Positions 1-10,064 are shown, numbered from the stretch's first letter. The stretch: DNA of 64,000 nucleotides from Pseudomonas aegrilactucae (GCF_019168305.1 NZ_JAHTBI010000008.1:62001-126000), one strand, 5' to 3'. Translations and numbers: made by a program. Notes: generated by a model from the letters alone, not told the origin.

Positions 1-741
1 GCGTGCTTCGACGATGCCCTGCTCGAGCCGCGCGCTGTCACCGGTGTTCTGCGCAAGGTCGCGCTGCACCTGGGACAGCTGACGCTGGTAGTCGAGCAGG
101 CGGTTGCGCGGGATATAGCCGTCACTGGCCAAGGGCTGCAGGTTGCTCAGTTGCTCGCGCAACGAATCGGCCTGGGCCTGCAGGTCGCCATGGGCACGGC
201 GCATGCTCGCCAGTTGCGCCACCGAACCGTCGATGTTGGCCTTGAGCCCGGCCTGCTCGCGGGCCAACGCATCGCGACGGCTGCGGAACAGCTGGCGCTG
301 GTTCTCCAGCGTCAGGCTCAGTTGCGGGTCCGGGTCGCTGCCCGGCTCGCTGCCAAAGGCGATGGCCGGCAAGTTGTCACGCTCGCTCTGCCAGCGTGCC
401 AGGCTGGCCCAGGCCATGCGGTACTGGGCCTGCAGCGCCTGCACGTCGGCCTGGGCCTGGGTCGGGTCGAGCCGGAACAGCGGCTGCCCCTGCTCGACCA
501 CCTGCCCCTCGCGCACCAGGATCTGGCTGACGACTCCTGCGGCCATCGATTGCACCGCCTTGCGCTTGCCCGACACCACCACGGTGCCTTGCACGCTGAT
601 GCCCTCATCCAGCGGTGCCAGGGTCGCCCAGCCGAGAAAGCCGCCAAACCCCAGCAGTGTCAGCCACCAGCCGAGGCGAACGAAATACTGCGCATCGCGC
701 CCCGTGGCCACCATCGTCATGCCGTGCTCGTCCTTGTTCAT
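1..741 (-). CDS. aprE: Type I secretion membrane fusion protein, AprE/HlyD family (partial)
   Basis: Periplasmic adaptor of the protease ABC exporter; it bridges the inner-membrane ABC protein and an outer-membrane TolC-like channel. The reading frame begins at an ATG whose first bases overlap the aprD stop (ATGA overlap) and runs off the left edge, so only about 247 N-terminal residues are present. They show a short cytoplasmic tail, one membrane segment at about residues 22-42, a lipoyl-like stretch ([12 protein letters not shown], then [13 protein letters not shown]), and a long Gln/Ala/Leu-rich coiled-coil hairpin containing many Q and R residues. Position directly after aprD supports the assignment. 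The outer-membrane partner aprF is expected to the left of the window. Confidence 0.92.
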   Translation of the reverse strand, partial: MNKDEHGMTMVATGRDAQYFVRLGWWLTLLGFGGFLGWATLAPLDEGISVQGTVVVSGKRKAVQSMAAGVVSQILVREGQVVEQGQPLFRLDPTQAQADVQALQAQYRMAWASLARWQSERDNLPAIAFGSEPGSDPDPQLSLTLENQRQLFRSRRDALAREQAGLKANIDGSVAQLASMRRAHGDLQAQADSLREQLSNLQPLASDGYIPRNRLLDYQRQLSQVQRDLAQNTGDSARLEQGIVEAR

Positions 742-2459
742 ACGCCATTGCTCGCGTGCGCCGCTGCCGGGCGCGGGGCCTGATTCAACGCCTGCATCAC
801 CTGCACCGCCGGGCCGAAGGCCTGCACCCGCCCTTCGCCCAGCACCAGCAGCTTGTCGGCCTGGGCCAGTGCCGCACTGCGGTGGGTCACCAGCACCACG
901 GTGCGCCCCAGCGCCTTCATCTGGGTGATGGCGCTGGCCAGCGCCGCTTCACCGCTGGCATCCAGATTGGAATTGGGCTCGTCCAGCACGATCAGGCTCG
1001 GCCCGCCGTACAGGGCGCGGGCCAGGGCAATGCGCTGCTTCTGCCCTCCCGACAGGTCGGCCCCCTCCTCGCCCAGCCGCGTGTCATAGCCTTGGGGCAG
1101 GCGCAGGATCAGTTCATGCACACCGGCCTGGCGCGCCGCTTCCACCACCTTGTGACCGTCGAGCGGGGCAAACCGGGCGATGTTCTCGGCAATACTGCCG
1201 CGCAGCAGCTCGATGTTCTGGGGCAGGTAGCCGATATGCGGGCCCAGCGCCTCGCGCTCCCAGCGGTGCAGCTCGGCACCGTCCAGGCGCACCGCGCCAG
1301 CCAGCGGCGGCCAGACCCCCACCAGGACCCTGGCCAGGGTCGACTTGCCGGAGCCAGAGTTGCCCAGCACCCCCAGTACCTCGCCGGCCGCCAGGCTGAA
1401 ACTGACCTGCTGCACCGTGGCGATACGCTTGCCGGGTGGCCCGGCACTGAGCTGCTCGACGTCGAGACGACCGCTGGGGGTGGGCAACGCCATGCACGGT
1501 GCCGACTCGGGGCACTCGCGCAACAGGCTGTCGAGCCGCGTGTAGGCCAGCTGTGCGCCACTCCATTGCTTCCACACGGCAATCAACTGGTCGATGGGGC
1601 TGAGCACCCGCCCCATGAGGATGGAACCGGCGATCATCATGCCCGGGGTCATCTGGCCCTCGATCACCAGCAAGGCGCCCAGGCCCAGTACCAGTGACTG
1701 CAAGCACAGGCGCAGGGCCTTGCTGGTGGCGCTGATCAGCGCCGAAGTGTCGCTGGCGCGGTTCTGCAGCGCCAGAAACCGTGCATGCAGGCTGAACCAG
1801 CGCTCGCGCAGGGCACCGAGCATGCCCATGGCCTGGATACTCTCGGCATTGTGCAGGTGGCTGCTGGCCAACTGCGCCGATTGCTGCTGATAACCGGCGG
1901 CCTGCACCAGCGGCGCATGGGTCAGACGCTCGTTGAGGATGGCCAGCAGCACCAATACCAGCGCACCCGCGCAGGCCAGTACACCCAGCCATACATTGAA
2001 CAGAAAGATCACGGCCAGGTAGATCGGAAACCACGGCGCATCGAAGAACGCGAACAACGCCGGGCCGGTGACAAACTGGCGAACCTGGGCCAGGTCGCCA
2101 AGCGCTTGCCCGGCCGCCGCGTCACGCCGGCGCAAGTTGCGTTCGAAGGCGGCGCGGTAGACCTTGAGATTGAAGGCCTGCTCAAGTTGATGGCCTACCC
2201 GGATAACAATGAAACTGCGGACGGTTTCAAGTACGCCGATAAATACAAAGAAGCCGACCACCATCAAGGTCAACATCCACAGGGTGGTTTCATTCTGTGA
2301 GGACAATACCCGGTCATACACTTGCAACATGTAGATCGAGGGCACCAGCATCAGGATATTTATCAACGCGGTAAAACAACCGACACTGATCAGGATGGAT
2401 TTGTAGTCAGCCAGTGCCGCCCACAAGGGGGCACCGGCTTGGGGTGTCGGGGCGTTCAT
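738..2459 (-). CDS. aprD: Type I secretion ABC transporter permease/ATPase, AprD family
   Basis: Inner-membrane ABC exporter that powers secretion of the alkaline protease. The 573-residue protein has an N-terminal membrane domain (hydrophobic segments in roughly the first 290 residues) followed by a nucleotide-binding domain. The domain has Walker [10 protein letters not shown] near residue 363, the signature LSGGQKQR near 470, Walker B LIVLDEP and switch histidine VTHR. Length and order match the PrtD/AprD group. It follows the inhibitor gene by about 60 bases and overlaps aprE by 4 bases, so the genes are probably co-transcribed and translationally coupled. Confidence 0.95.
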   Translation of the reverse strand: MNAPTPQAGAPLWAALADYKSILISVGCFTALINILMLVPSIYMLQVYDRVLSSQNETTLWMLTLMVVGFFVFIGVLETVRSFIVIRVGHQLEQAFNLKVYRAAFERNLRRRDAAAGQALGDLAQVRQFVTGPALFAFFDAPWFPIYLAVIFLFNVWLGVLACAGALVLVLLAILNERLTHAPLVQAAGYQQQSAQLASSHLHNAESIQAMGMLGALRERWFSLHARFLALQNRASDTSALISATSKALRLCLQSLVLGLGALLVIEGQMTPGMMIAGSILMGRVLSPIDQLIAVWKQWSGAQLAYTRLDSLLRECPESAPCMALPTPSGRLDVEQLSAGPPGKRIATVQQVSFSLAAGEVLGVLGNSGSGKSTLARVLVGVWPPLAGAVRLDGAELHRWEREALGPHIGYLPQNIELLRGSIAENIARFAPLDGHKVVEAARQAGVHELILRLPQGYDTRLGEEGADLSGGQKQRIALARALYGGPSLIVLDEPNSNLDASGEAALASAITQMKALGRTVVLVTHRSAALAQADKLLVLGEGRVQAFGPAVQVMQALNQAPRPAAAHASNGV

Positions 2460-2518
2460 TGTCCGCGTTTCGTTCCTTGAAAGATCGGGATATCTTCATG
2501 CCGTCCTGGCGAATGCCT

Positions 2519-2896
2519 TCACTGCAGGTCCAGACGCTCCAGGCGCAGGGTCTTGTCGGCGTCGTAGCCAAACTCGTACACGCCAGGCTTCACACGATTG
2601 AAGTGGCGCAGCGCACTGCCGTCGTCCCCCACCAGGGCCAGGGTGTCGGGGGTCACCAACCATGCAGTGACACGCACGCCAAGCAAGCGCTCTGCGCAAT
2701 CGAGTTCGCCGCCGAGCAAGGTTTGGGGGGCCTGCAGGTGCACGGTGCAGGCCGCCGCCGGCTCACTTGCGCGGTAAAGTTTCCAGGCGCCGGCCAGTTG
2801 CTCGGGCGTGGGGAGTAACAGGCTGCTTGCCATACCTACCTCGGTAAGCGTCATGAAGGTTATCGCGCCAAGCGCGATGCGTCGTTTGAGGGTCAT
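2519..2896 (-). CDS. inh: Periplasmic serralysin inhibitor (Inh/AprI family)
   Basis: Small inhibitor of the serralysin protease, expected in the periplasm, where it would protect the producer from misdirected enzyme. The protein is 125 residues with an N-terminal signal peptide (about residues 1-23, hydrophobic LGAITFMTL and a cleavage region around GMASS). The mature part has the family pattern: PTPEQLAGAWKLYR near its start, two cysteines about 18 residues apart (CTVHLQ and ELDCAER) likely forming the conserved disulfide, and a C-terminal lipocalin-like beta-strand section. It sits between aprA and aprD, the usual place for this gene. It is preceded by a purine-rich AAAGGAG-like ribosome site in the short gap after aprA. 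Confidence 0.9.
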   Translation of the reverse strand: MTLKRRIALGAITFMTLTEVGMASSLLLPTPEQLAGAWKLYRASEPAAACTVHLQAPQTLLGGELDCAERLLGVRVTAWLVTPDTLALVGDDGSALRHFNRVKPGVYEFGYDADKTLRLERLDLQ

Positions 2897-2951
2897 GGGT
2901 TACATCCAATGCAAAGGAGCGGCGCACGCGCCACCCCCGATTACGCCGCTA

Positions 2952-4400
2952 TCAGACCACGATATCCGTAATGGCAGCCTGGCCCACCGTGTACACCTGG
3001 AAGTCGGCCTGGCCAACCCCGGTGAAATCGATGGCAAGACCGCCCACGTTGTTGACCTTGTCGTAGGTGAGCAGCGCTTCACCCGCGTGCCCGGTGAAGG
3101 CGGTGACGAAGTCCAGTTGCAGCTTGTTCACCGAAAACGCGGCAAAGCCGGTCAGGTCGATCTTGTCCTGGCCGCTGGTGAAATCCATGATCCAGTCCGG
3201 CGCCTGCGGGGTCGAGTCGCTGCTGGATTCGAACACGAAGGTATCCCGACCGGCACCGCCCCACATCAGGTCTGCCCCGCCGCCGCCGAAGATGATGTCG
3301 TTACCGGCACCGCCCACCAGCATGTTGGCCGCCGCATTGCCGATCAGCAGGTCGTTGCCCGAGCCGCCGATGGCGTTTTCCACGGTGACGCCCTGCGCGA
3401 TGGAAACGTTGCCCACCATGCCGCCAACATCCGAGAACGACCCTTCATTGAGGTTGATCTTCTGGTTCTGGGTAAAGCCGGAGAAGTCCAGCGTGTCGTT
3501 GCCGCCACCGTCCCACACCGAAAACACCAGCTTGGAGGACGACGAAGTGGCCGAATAGAAGTCACGGTCGGCGGTGGAGTTGAAGCCGTACACGGTATCG
3601 CCGGCGCGGGTCGCGTAGTTGGCGCCGTAGAGCTTCTGGATGGCGGCGATGTCGTCCATCAGCGGTGCGGACGCATAGGTCACGGCACCGCCCTTGCTGA
3701 AGTTCTGGCTGGTGTTGCTTTCACTCCAGTAGCTCATGACGCTGTAGCCACGCGAGTCCTGGCCATACGTGGCATCACGGTAGCTCGGGTTGCCTTCACC
3801 GGCGTTGTAGTCGCCAGGGTGCGACAGGCCCAGCGAGTGACCGATCTCGTGGGTGAGGGTCTGGCGACCGTAGTTGCCGTTGTCCGGGTTGGTGTTTTCG
3901 CGGTACTGATTGTTGACCAGGTACCAGGTCTCGCCCTTGTGCGACCCGGCGAACTGGTACGGCAGGTAGGCGAAGGCTGCGCCGCCGCTGCTGCCGTCGC
4001 TGTAGTTGCCGTAGGTCATGTGACCATCGCCGCCACTGGCCGCCTGCTGGAAGGTGATCTTGGCAACGTCCGACCAGGACTGCATGGCCAGCTTGGCCTG
4101 GGCCTGCTGCTGCGCGGAAAACGCGCTGAAGCTGCCCAGTTCGCGGTCGAAGTCCGCCGGTGCCCGGGTCAGAAAGCTGTAGGTGAGGTTGATGAAACCG
4201 TCTTTGTTCAGGTCTTTCCAGGCAGCGCCATCGCGCAACAGCTGGGTAGCAGCCTGATCGACGCTGAACGAGGGTTTGCCATTGAGGGTACCGGCGCCGC
4301 GGTCGTACTGGTGAGCGAAGTTGCTCAATTGCTGATAGGCGGCACTGTAGCCCTTTGGCTGAACTGCCAGGGCCAATGCCGAGGGTTGAGCGGTCGACAT
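2952..4400 (-). CDS. aprA: Secreted alkaline metalloprotease, serralysin family
   Basis: Extracellular zinc endopeptidase exported by AprDEF without an N-terminal signal peptide. The 482-residue protein has the metzincin zinc motif [11 protein letters not shown] at residues 184-194, the Met-turn SVMSYW at about 220-225, and a calcium-binding RTX beta-roll at about 345-390 with repeats such as [20 protein letters not shown] and [10 protein letters not shown]. The C-terminal secretion signal ends in a hydrophobic tail after an acidic residue (ITDIVV), typical of the family. It is the first gene of the minus-strand apr cluster, with about 330 bases of gene-free DNA upstream that must hold its promoter. 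Confidence 0.97.
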   Translation of the reverse strand: MSTAQPSALALAVQPKGYSAAYQQLSNFAHQYDRGAGTLNGKPSFSVDQAATQLLRDGAAWKDLNKDGFINLTYSFLTRAPADFDRELGSFSAFSAQQQAQAKLAMQSWSDVAKITFQQAASGGDGHMTYGNYSDGSSGGAAFAYLPYQFAGSHKGETWYLVNNQYRENTNPDNGNYGRQTLTHEIGHSLGLSHPGDYNAGEGNPSYRDATYGQDSRGYSVMSYWSESNTSQNFSKGGAVTYASAPLMDDIAAIQKLYGANYATRAGDTVYGFNSTADRDFYSATSSSSKLVFSVWDGGGNDTLDFSGFTQNQKINLNEGSFSDVGGMVGNVSIAQGVTVENAIGGSGNDLLIGNAAANMLVGGAGNDIIFGGGGADLMWGGAGRDTFVFESSSDSTPQAPDWIMDFTSGQDKIDLTGFAAFSVNKLQLDFVTAFTGHAGEALLTYDKVNNVGGLAIDFTGVGQADFQVYTVGQAAITDIVV

Positions 4401-4731
4401 ACTTACACTTCCTTGTTTGCTAAAAGCCGTTGTTTTTCAGACAGAACGGTCCCTTGGCGAGAACGTCCTGTCACTCGCCCTGATAAAGGCGTGGGCAAAT
4501 TGCCATATAACCGAACAAACTTCTAGCGTTATTTTGACGCCAATTTCCAGGCGAATTGTCGGACAAAAATACCACGTCGCGGCGCGCATGCTGTCCGTGC
4601 GGCTACACGTCAGCGGCTCCCCTGCGACAACGCACCCCACCCCAGAATCTACCCTCTGTCGCCTGAGCATTGACTTGTACTGCGGCGCGGCGCTGAGTAG
4701 GAAGTCGTCAACTGCCCCCTGATTTCGGACG
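4401..4731. promoter_or_regulatory. Divergent intergenic region upstream of aprA
   Basis: A 331-base gene-free stretch between aprA (minus) and a small plus-strand gene. It is visibly more AT-rich near aprA than the surrounding coding DNA. Promoters for both directions must lie here by position. I see no confident -10/-35 pair, operator or terminator, so this marks location only. Confidence 0.4.
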
Positions 4732-5118
4732 ATGCCCATGACAAGACTCACGGTTCAATCCGGCGACTTCTTGCAAGGTGAAGGCGAGTATCGCAATGGA
4801 TCGCTCACACTCAAGACCGCTGGCAGCCCCTCTCAAGGCGAGAAGATCGCCCTCTCACGCATCAAGCACATGAAGGTCGCCAACCAGGAATCGAGCCGCC
4901 ACCTGGGCAGCGCCCTGAGCTGGGGCATGGCCGGCGCGCTGGTCGCCGGCCCCGTCGGCCTGCTCGCCGGGCTCTGGCTGGGTGGCAAGGAAGAGGAGGT
5001 GACCTTCCTCGCCACCTTCAAGGACGGTCGCAAGCTGCTGGCGGTGACCGACAGCCGCACCTGGTCGAAGATCGACGGCTACTGGCGCCGGCACGAGGTG
5101 GCCAGCGACCCTCGCTGA
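4732..5118 (+). CDS. Hypothetical protein with central glycine-rich hydrophobic segment
   Basis: Unrecognised 128-residue protein. The N-terminal 50 residues look like a beta-rich domain; residues about 62-84 form a Gly/Ala-rich hydrophobic stretch (GMAGALVAGPVGLLAGLWLGG) resembling a glycine-zipper membrane segment, followed by an EEEVTFLATFKDGRK strand and a short basic tail. The start could equally be the second Met (MTRLTV), two codons in. No signal peptide is visible. Placement between aprA and a siderophore receptor suggests no function. Real gene status is supported by length, codon usage and a following hairpin at 5157-5181. Confidence 0.7.
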   Translation: MPMTRLTVQSGDFLQGEGEYRNGSLTLKTAGSPSQGEKIALSRIKHMKVANQESSRHLGSALSWGMAGALVAGPVGLLAGLWLGGKEEEVTFLATFKDGRKLLAVTDSRTWSKIDGYWRRHEVASDPR

Positions 5119-5156
5119 ATTCCATCCTCGGCATTTCGTTCAGGTAATATGCCCCC

Positions 5157-5181
5157 GCCTGCCGGCGCAACGCCGGCAGGC
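5157..5181 (+). terminator. Strong hairpin after the 128-residue gene
   Basis: An 11-bp perfect inverted repeat (gcctgccggcg / cgccggcaggc) with a 3-base loop lies about 40 bases after the stop codon of the small plus-strand gene. No U-tract follows, so it may be a weak or Rho-aided terminator, or just a palindrome. Confidence 0.45.
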
Positions 5182-5306
5182 CCTGCACTTTCGCGCCGGT
5201 TGCGCTCACCTGCCGCGCTTCCCTTTGCCGTAATGGGCTTTCAGCTATCGGGTAGCTGCCGAACAATAACGGCGCGCCCGCTGCAGGCCCTCAAGGAGCT
5301 TTCTGC

Positions 5307-7439
5307 ATGACCCTGCACCGCCCTCGCCTGCCCGTCAGCCTGCTGAGCTTCGGCCTGGCCTTGAGTTCGCCACACACCCTGGCCGCCAATGACATCACCC
5401 TCGCGCCCCTGAATGTCTCCGACGTACTCGATGACGGCTACCAGCCACGCCAGGCCTCGGTGGCAGGTTTCGCGGCAGCGCCGCTGCTCGACACGCCGGC
5501 CTCCGTGTCGGTGTTCACCGAACAACTGCTGCAGGACCGCCAGGTGCGCCTGCTCAGCCAGGTGCTGCAAAGCGATGCCTCGGTTGGCGAAAGCTACGCC
5601 CCCATCGGTTATTACGAAAATTTCAACGTGCGCGGCTTCGAACTCGACGCGGCGCACAGTTACACCATCAATGGTCAGACCATTGCCGGCGAACAGAACG
5701 TGGCCCTGGAAAACAAGCAGCAGGTCGAGCTGCTCAAGGGGTTGTCCGGCTTGCAGAGCGGCGTGGCCGAACCGGGCGGGTTGATCAATTACGTGACCAA
5801 GCGCCCGCAGGATGTGCGTGCACTGACCGTGTCGAGCAATGAACAGGGCGAGCGCTACATCGCCGCCGATCTGGGTGGCTGGTTCGGCAGCGAGCGCCAG
5901 TTCGGCCTGCGTGCCAACCTGGCCCATGAAGACATTCGTTCGTACGTCGAGCATGCCGACGGCAAGCGCGATTTCGCCTCGCTGGCCTTCGACTGGCAGA
6001 TCAACCCGGATGCTCTGCTACAACTGGACGTCGAGTACCAGCAGCGTGAACAGCGCTCGGTGCCGGGCTACCAGTTGCTCGGCGGCACGCAGCTACCGCA
6101 CGGCATCGACCCGAAGGATCGCCTGGCCTATCAGCACTGGGCCAAGCCGGTGCAGATCGATTCGCTGAACCTGGGCGGCAAGTTCGACTACCGCTTCAAT
6201 GAGGCCTGGACCGGCAGCGTGAGTGCATCGCGCAGCCATGTAGTAATCGACGACTACAGCTCGTTTGCCTGGGGGTCGGGGATGGACGCGCATTTCAGCC
6301 CCGAAGGCGACTACGACATCTATGACTACCGTAGCCCCGACGACACCCGCCGCACCGACGAGGCGCAATTGGCGCTCAATGGCCGCTTCAAACTGGGCGG
6401 CCTGGACCATGACCTGACCGTGGGCAGCAGCGCGCAACGGCGCACGCTCGACCAGCGTCCGACCTTCAACCAGTGGCTTGGCAGCGGCAACATCTATCAG
6501 CCAACCCCCGGGCTGGCACCGTTCGACGGGACACCGGGGCACAGCGAGCGCCGCCTCGACAGCCGCCAGTACGGCCTGTTCGCCAGCGATCGCATCAGCT
6601 TCAACGAACACTGGCAAACCGTGCTGGGTGCGCGCATGGTTCGCCTCGACGAGCAGGCGTTCAATGAACAGGGCGAGCCGCTGCGCCATACCCGCCAGTA
6701 CCAACTGCTGCCCAACGCCGCGCTGATCTACAAGCCGCGCCAGGACATCTCGCTGTACGCCAGCTACAGCAAGGGGCTGTCGTCCGGCAATGCAGCGCCG
6801 TGGTTCGCCACCAACAACCAGGACATCCTCGCCCCCACCACCTCGCGCCAGATCGAGCTGGGCATCAAGCGCGAATGGCAGCGCATGAGCCTGAGCGCGG
6901 CGCTGTTCCAGCTGCGCCAGGCGTATCAGTATGCCCAGCCGGACGGTGCAGGCGAGTTCACCTACGTTCAGCAAGGCCAGCAGAAGAACACCGGGCTGGA
7001 ACTGGCCGCCAGCGGCTGGGTGACCTCGAACCTGCAGATCAACGCCAGCGCGGCAGCGATTCGGGCGCGGGTGCAAGGGAGCGGTACCGACGCCTATGAC
7101 GACCATCAGGCATTGAATGTGCCCAATTTTCGCGCGGCGCTGCAGGCCGACTACAGCCTGCCCGGCGTACCCGGGCTGGCACTGCTGGGCGGCGCGCGCT
7201 ACAGCGCGAGCAAGTATGCCAATCAGGCGGGTACGGTCGAGGTGGGTGGGTATGCGGTATTCGATGTGGGCAGCCGCTACCGCACGCGTATCGGCGGGTA
7301 TGACACGGTGCTGCGCCTGACGGTGGATAACCTGTTCGACCGGCGCTACTGGCGCGATGCAGGGGCGTATCTGGGCGATGGGTATCTGTTTCAGGGCGCG
7401 CCGCGCACTGCGCGGGTGTCGGCGTCTGTGAGCTTCTGA
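5307..7439 (+). CDS. TonB-dependent siderophore receptor
   Basis: Outer-membrane receptor for uptake of a ferric siderophore. The 710-residue protein has a signal peptide (about 1-26, cleavage after TLAA), an N-terminal plug domain with DTPASVSVFTEQLLQDRQ, NFNVRGFELD and GGLINYVTKRP motifs, and a 22-strand-type barrel ending in the C-terminal phenylalanine (ASVSF). The plug signature GVAEPGGLINYVTKRP is characteristic of FhuE/FpvA/FoxA-like receptors; the ligand cannot be told. There is no obvious N-terminal signalling extension and no adjacent sigma/anti-sigma pair. I looked for a Fur box upstream (5182-5306) and found no convincing match. An AAGGAGC ribosome site precedes the ATG. Confidence 0.92.
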   Translation: MTLHRPRLPVSLLSFGLALSSPHTLAANDITLAPLNVSDVLDDGYQPRQASVAGFAAAPLLDTPASVSVFTEQLLQDRQVRLLSQVLQSDASVGESYAPIGYYENFNVRGFELDAAHSYTINGQTIAGEQNVALENKQQVELLKGLSGLQSGVAEPGGLINYVTKRPQDVRALTVSSNEQGERYIAADLGGWFGSERQFGLRANLAHEDIRSYVEHADGKRDFASLAFDWQINPDALLQLDVEYQQREQRSVPGYQLLGGTQLPHGIDPKDRLAYQHWAKPVQIDSLNLGGKFDYRFNEAWTGSVSASRSHVVIDDYSSFAWGSGMDAHFSPEGDYDIYDYRSPDDTRRTDEAQLALNGRFKLGGLDHDLTVGSSAQRRTLDQRPTFNQWLGSGNIYQPTPGLAPFDGTPGHSERRLDSRQYGLFASDRISFNEHWQTVLGARMVRLDEQAFNEQGEPLRHTRQYQLLPNAALIYKPRQDISLYASYSKGLSSGNAAPWFATNNQDILAPTTSRQIELGIKREWQRMSLSAALFQLRQAYQYAQPDGAGEFTYVQQGQQKNTGLELAASGWVTSNLQINASAAAIRARVQGSGTDAYDDHQALNVPNFRAALQADYSLPGVPGLALLGGARYSASKYANQAGTVEVGGYAVFDVGSRYRTRIGGYDTVLRLTVDNLFDRRYWRDAGAYLGDGYLFQGAPRTARVSASVSF

Positions 7440-7442
7440 GGG

Positions 7443-7530
7443 CCTCTTCGCTGGCAAGCCAGCCCCACAAGGATTTCAGTGATCAGAAGATTGACACTGT
7501 ACCTGTGGTAGCCGGCTTGCCAGCGAAGGG
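7443..7530. repeat. REP-type inverted pair
   Basis: Two oppositely oriented copies of a Pseudomonas-type REP motif, left arm around 7446-7468 (cttcgctggcaagccagc) and right arm around 7511-7529 (gccggcttgccagcgaagg), flank about 45 bases. They lie directly after the receptor stop codon and before a convergent gene, a typical site for REP pairs. Confidence 0.8.
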
Positions 7531-7541
7531 CGCGCCGCAGA

Positions 7542-8057
7542 TCAGAACGGCGTGCTGCCCTCGCGGAACTGCACTTCCAGTACGTCAGCGATCTCATGCA
7601 GCTTGGCTGCCGCATCCGGGGTGGTGATGAAACCGCTGTAGCAGTCTTCCAGCGTCGACCAGTTCCACAGCACCAGGCCCTGCTTCCCGAGCTCGGCATG
7701 GGCCAGGATCATCAGCTGCGACACGCTGTGGTTCTCGAGGAAATCTTCGTCTTCGGCATCTTCGACACCAAAGGTCACTTCGGCCCCGCGCGCTTCAGCC
7801 AACTGCTGAACGCTCTGCACGAACGACTCGGTGTCCTTCCAGTCCACGTAGAACACCGATTCCCAGTCAGCGATGTCCTTGACCATCCACATCAACTGCT
7901 TGGGATCTTCCTCGAACTCTTCGATGTCGTCTTCATCCAGTTCCAGCTCACGAAACGCCTGGAGGTGATCGCGCGCCATGTCAGCCGAAGGGCTGACCAG
8001 GGTGAACACCTGCTCGGCGGCATGGATCTGCTGCTCGGAAAAACACTCTGTAAGCAT
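7542..8057 (-). CDS. Conserved hypothetical acidic protein
   Basis: A 171-residue, strongly acidic soluble protein (DEDDIEEFEEDPKQ and EDAEDEDFLE stretches) that I cannot assign to a function. The start was chosen at MLTECF because a strong AAAGGAGGT ribosome site lies 6-7 bases upstream; longer in-frame starts would run into the tRNA terminator and tRNA-Ser gene. No signal peptide or membrane segment is visible. It faces the TonB receptor gene convergently and is separated from the upstream tRNA by a terminator. Confidence 0.8.
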   Translation of the reverse strand: MLTECFSEQQIHAAEQVFTLVSPSADMARDHLQAFRELELDEDDIEEFEEDPKQLMWMVKDIADWESVFYVDWKDTESFVQSVQQLAEARGAEVTFGVEDAEDEDFLENHSVSQLMILAHAELGKQGLVLWNWSTLEDCYSGFITTPDAAAKLHEIADVLEVQFREGSTPF

Positions 8058-8084
8058 CTGAAACCTCCTTTTCATGGGCCCAAC

Positions 8085-8116
8085 AAAAAACCCCCGGACT
8101 CTTTCAAGTCCGGGGG
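8085..8116 (-). terminator. Rho-independent terminator of tRNA-Ser
   Basis: On the minus strand a 10-bp perfect GC-rich stem (cccccggact / agtccggggg, 6-base loop) is followed by six U residues. It lies 19 bases after the 3' end of the tRNA, an ideal intrinsic terminator. Confidence 0.93.
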
Positions 8117-8134
8117 CTTTCAGCGTATCGAATA

Positions 8135-8224
8135 TGGCGGTGAAGAAGGGATTCGAACCCTTGATACAGTTTCCTGTATACACACTTTCCAGGCGTGCTC
8201 CTTCAGCCACTCGGACACTTCACC
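8135..8224 (-). tRNA. tRNA-Ser (anticodon GGA)
   Basis: A 90-base class II tRNA including an encoded CCA. The acceptor stem GGTGAAG pairs with CTTCACC; the T-loop is GGTTCGAATCC; the anticodon loop CTGGAAA presents GGA (serine UCC/UCU codons). A long variable arm with a GTATACAG / CTGTATC-like stem is typical of serine tRNAs. An intrinsic terminator follows. Confidence 0.97.
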
Positions 8225-8491
8225 GGTTCTCGCCAGGCAGTTCACCCTGTCGAGGCGCGCTAATGTAGTCGAAAGCACTTTCAATGGCAAAGGTTTTTTT
8301 CAGAATATTCATGCGCTTAAGCAAGAAGTGGCAAAGCCGCCAATCTCTGGAGTGCTTCGGCTGCGCTGCGCTGGCGGCGCCCGCCACGCAAGGCCTACAG
8401 CCTTTTGCCTGACCCACCGGTCAGTCTTGGCGCTTTACCTGGCCGTGGCAGCTGGGTAACGTCAGCCCACTTCACCTAAAGGAACTCTGTC
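8225..8491. other. Gene-free stretch upstream of the crotonase gene
   Basis: 267 bases between tRNA-Ser and the crotonase-family gene. It must contain the tRNA promoter (minus) and the crotonase promoter (plus). A CTAAAGGAACTCTGTC ribosome site lies just before the crotonase ATG. I see no other structure. Confidence 0.4.
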
Positions 8492-9181
8492 ATGAGCGAA
8501 CTGGTTACCTACCACCTGGAAGACGGCATCGCGACCCTGACCCTGAACAACGGCAAGGTCAACGCCATTTCGCCCGACCTGATCAGTGCCTTCAACAGTG
8601 CGCTGGACCGCGCCGTGCAGGACCGCGCCGTGGTCATCATCACCGGCCAGCCAGGCATTCTCTCCGGCGGCTACGACCTCAAGGTGATGACCGCAAGCCC
8701 CCAGGCCGCGGTATCGCTGGTGACGGCAGGCTCGACCCTGGCGCGACGCCTGTTGTCGCACCCGTTCCCGGTGATCGTCGCCTGCCCTGGCCACGCGGTG
8801 GCCAAAGGCGCGTTCCTGCTGCTGTCGGCCGACTACCGCATCGGCGTCGAGGGCCCGTTCAGCATCGGCCTGAACGAAGTGCAGATCGGCATGACCATGC
8901 ACCATGCCGGCATCGAGCTGGCACGTGATCGGCTGCGTCGCTCGGCGTTCCATCGCTCGGTGATCAATGCCGAGATGTTCGACCCGGTGAGCGCGGTGGA
9001 TGCGGGCTTTCTCGACAAGGTAGTGCCGGCCGAACAATTGCACGCCAGCGCCCTGGCTGCGGCGCAGCAACTGAAGAAGATCAACATGAGCGCGCACAAG
9101 CACACCAAGCTCAAGGTGCGCAAGGCCCTGCTGGAACTGCTGGATGACGCGATCATTCGGGACCAGGAGCATCTGGGCTGA
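8492..9181 (+). CDS. Crotonase / enoyl-CoA hydratase-isomerase family protein
   Basis: Soluble acyl-CoA-binding enzyme of the crotonase superfamily; substrate unknown. The 229-residue protein is at the short end for the family. It has the N-terminal beta strands (GIATLTLNNGKVNAIS), the first oxyanion-hole segment (SGGYDLK, near residue 57-63) and the second (HAVAKGAFLLLSADYRI, near 106-122). A C-terminal helical region is present. No fatty-acid oxidation genes adjoin it, so it may not act in beta-oxidation. It starts at an ATG 13 bases after an AAAGGAA ribosome site. Confidence 0.88.
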   Translation: MSELVTYHLEDGIATLTLNNGKVNAISPDLISAFNSALDRAVQDRAVVIITGQPGILSGGYDLKVMTASPQAAVSLVTAGSTLARRLLSHPFPVIVACPGHAVAKGAFLLLSADYRIGVEGPFSIGLNEVQIGMTMHHAGIELARDRLRRSAFHRSVINAEMFDPVSAVDAGFLDKVVPAEQLHASALAAAQQLKKINMSAHKHTKLKVRKALLELLDDAIIRDQEHLG

Positions 9182-9273
9182 GCCCAGCGAGGCCTTTGAA
9201 CCGTTAAAACGATCGTTTGCCCCAGGCGGTGCACAACCGTACACTGCGCCGCGTTTTGTCTGGGGTTGATCCG

Positions 9274-9996
9274 ATGTTAATGCTCATTCGCATGCCCCTG
9301 CTGGGGCTGCACTTTATTCTGGCCGGCGTGCTGGGTGTACTGATCGGCCTGTGCCGGCCCTTCCACCCCGACAACAGCCGCCTGTGCGCACGCCTGTACG
9401 GCTGGCCCGCCACCTGGCTGATGCGCCTGCAGATACAGGCCGAAGTCGGCCCGCTGTTCGACCAGCCGCCGGGCTGCGTGATCATCGCCAACCATCAGTC
9501 CAATCACGACCTGTTCGTGCTCGGCCACGTGGTGCCGCCGCGCACCGTGTGCATCGGCAAGAAGAGCCTGAAATGGGTGCCGCTGTTCGGCCAGCTGTTC
9601 TGGCTGGGCGGCAATGTGCTGGTCGATCGCGGCAACGCCTATCAGGCACGCCGTGCCATGCAGACCACCACCCGCACCCTGCAGGAACAGGACACCTCGA
9701 TCTGGGTGTTCCCCGAAGGCACGCGCAATGCCGGCGAACACCTGCTGCCCTTCAAGAAAGGCGCCTTTCACATGGCCGTGGAGGCCGGCGTGCCCATCGT
9801 GCCGGTGTGCGTCAGCCGCTACGCGTACCGCCTCAACCTCAATGGCTGGCGGCGCAGCAAGGTGATCATTCGCTCGCTGGCGCCGATTTCCACCAGCGGC
9901 CTGACCCATCAGGACGTACCGGCCCTGGCCGAACAATGCCGCCAGCAGATGCAGGACTGCATCGATCGGATGGAAAACGAACTGCACGGGCGCTGA
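9274..9996 (+). CDS. 1-acyl-sn-glycerol-3-phosphate acyltransferase-like (PlsC family)
   Basis: Inner-membrane acyltransferase of phospholipid synthesis, which would convert lysophosphatidate to phosphatidate. The protein has an N-terminal hydrophobic segment (about residues 8-26), the catalytic block NHQSNHD (HX4D) near residue 74, and the FPEGTRN substrate motif near residue 150. The start was taken at the Met giving MLMLIRMPLL because the 19-codon upstream extension is polar and unlike the family. An upstream in-frame start at 9217 is possible. Pseudomonads carry several paralogues, so no symbol is given. Confidence 0.88.
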   Translation: MLMLIRMPLLGLHFILAGVLGVLIGLCRPFHPDNSRLCARLYGWPATWLMRLQIQAEVGPLFDQPPGCVIIANHQSNHDLFVLGHVVPPRTVCIGKKSLKWVPLFGQLFWLGGNVLVDRGNAYQARRAMQTTTRTLQEQDTSIWVFPEGTRNAGEHLLPFKKGAFHMAVEAGVPIVPVCVSRYAYRLNLNGWRRSKVIIRSLAPISTSGLTHQDVPALAEQCRQQMQDCIDRMENELHGR

Positions 9997-10064
9997 ACAG
10001 TTGCCGATTGCCCGGAGTCAGACCAAGCTGGGGTTTGTACGAAATAACGGGGAAACGCACAACC

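Noticed and set aside
2808..4526. Plus-strand 572-codon frame across aprA
   Set aside because: Antisense shadow of aprA, whose zinc and RTX motifs are unambiguous.
5182..5306. Fur box before the siderophore receptor
   Set aside because: No stretch matches a Fur consensus well enough; only loosely AT-rich words were found.
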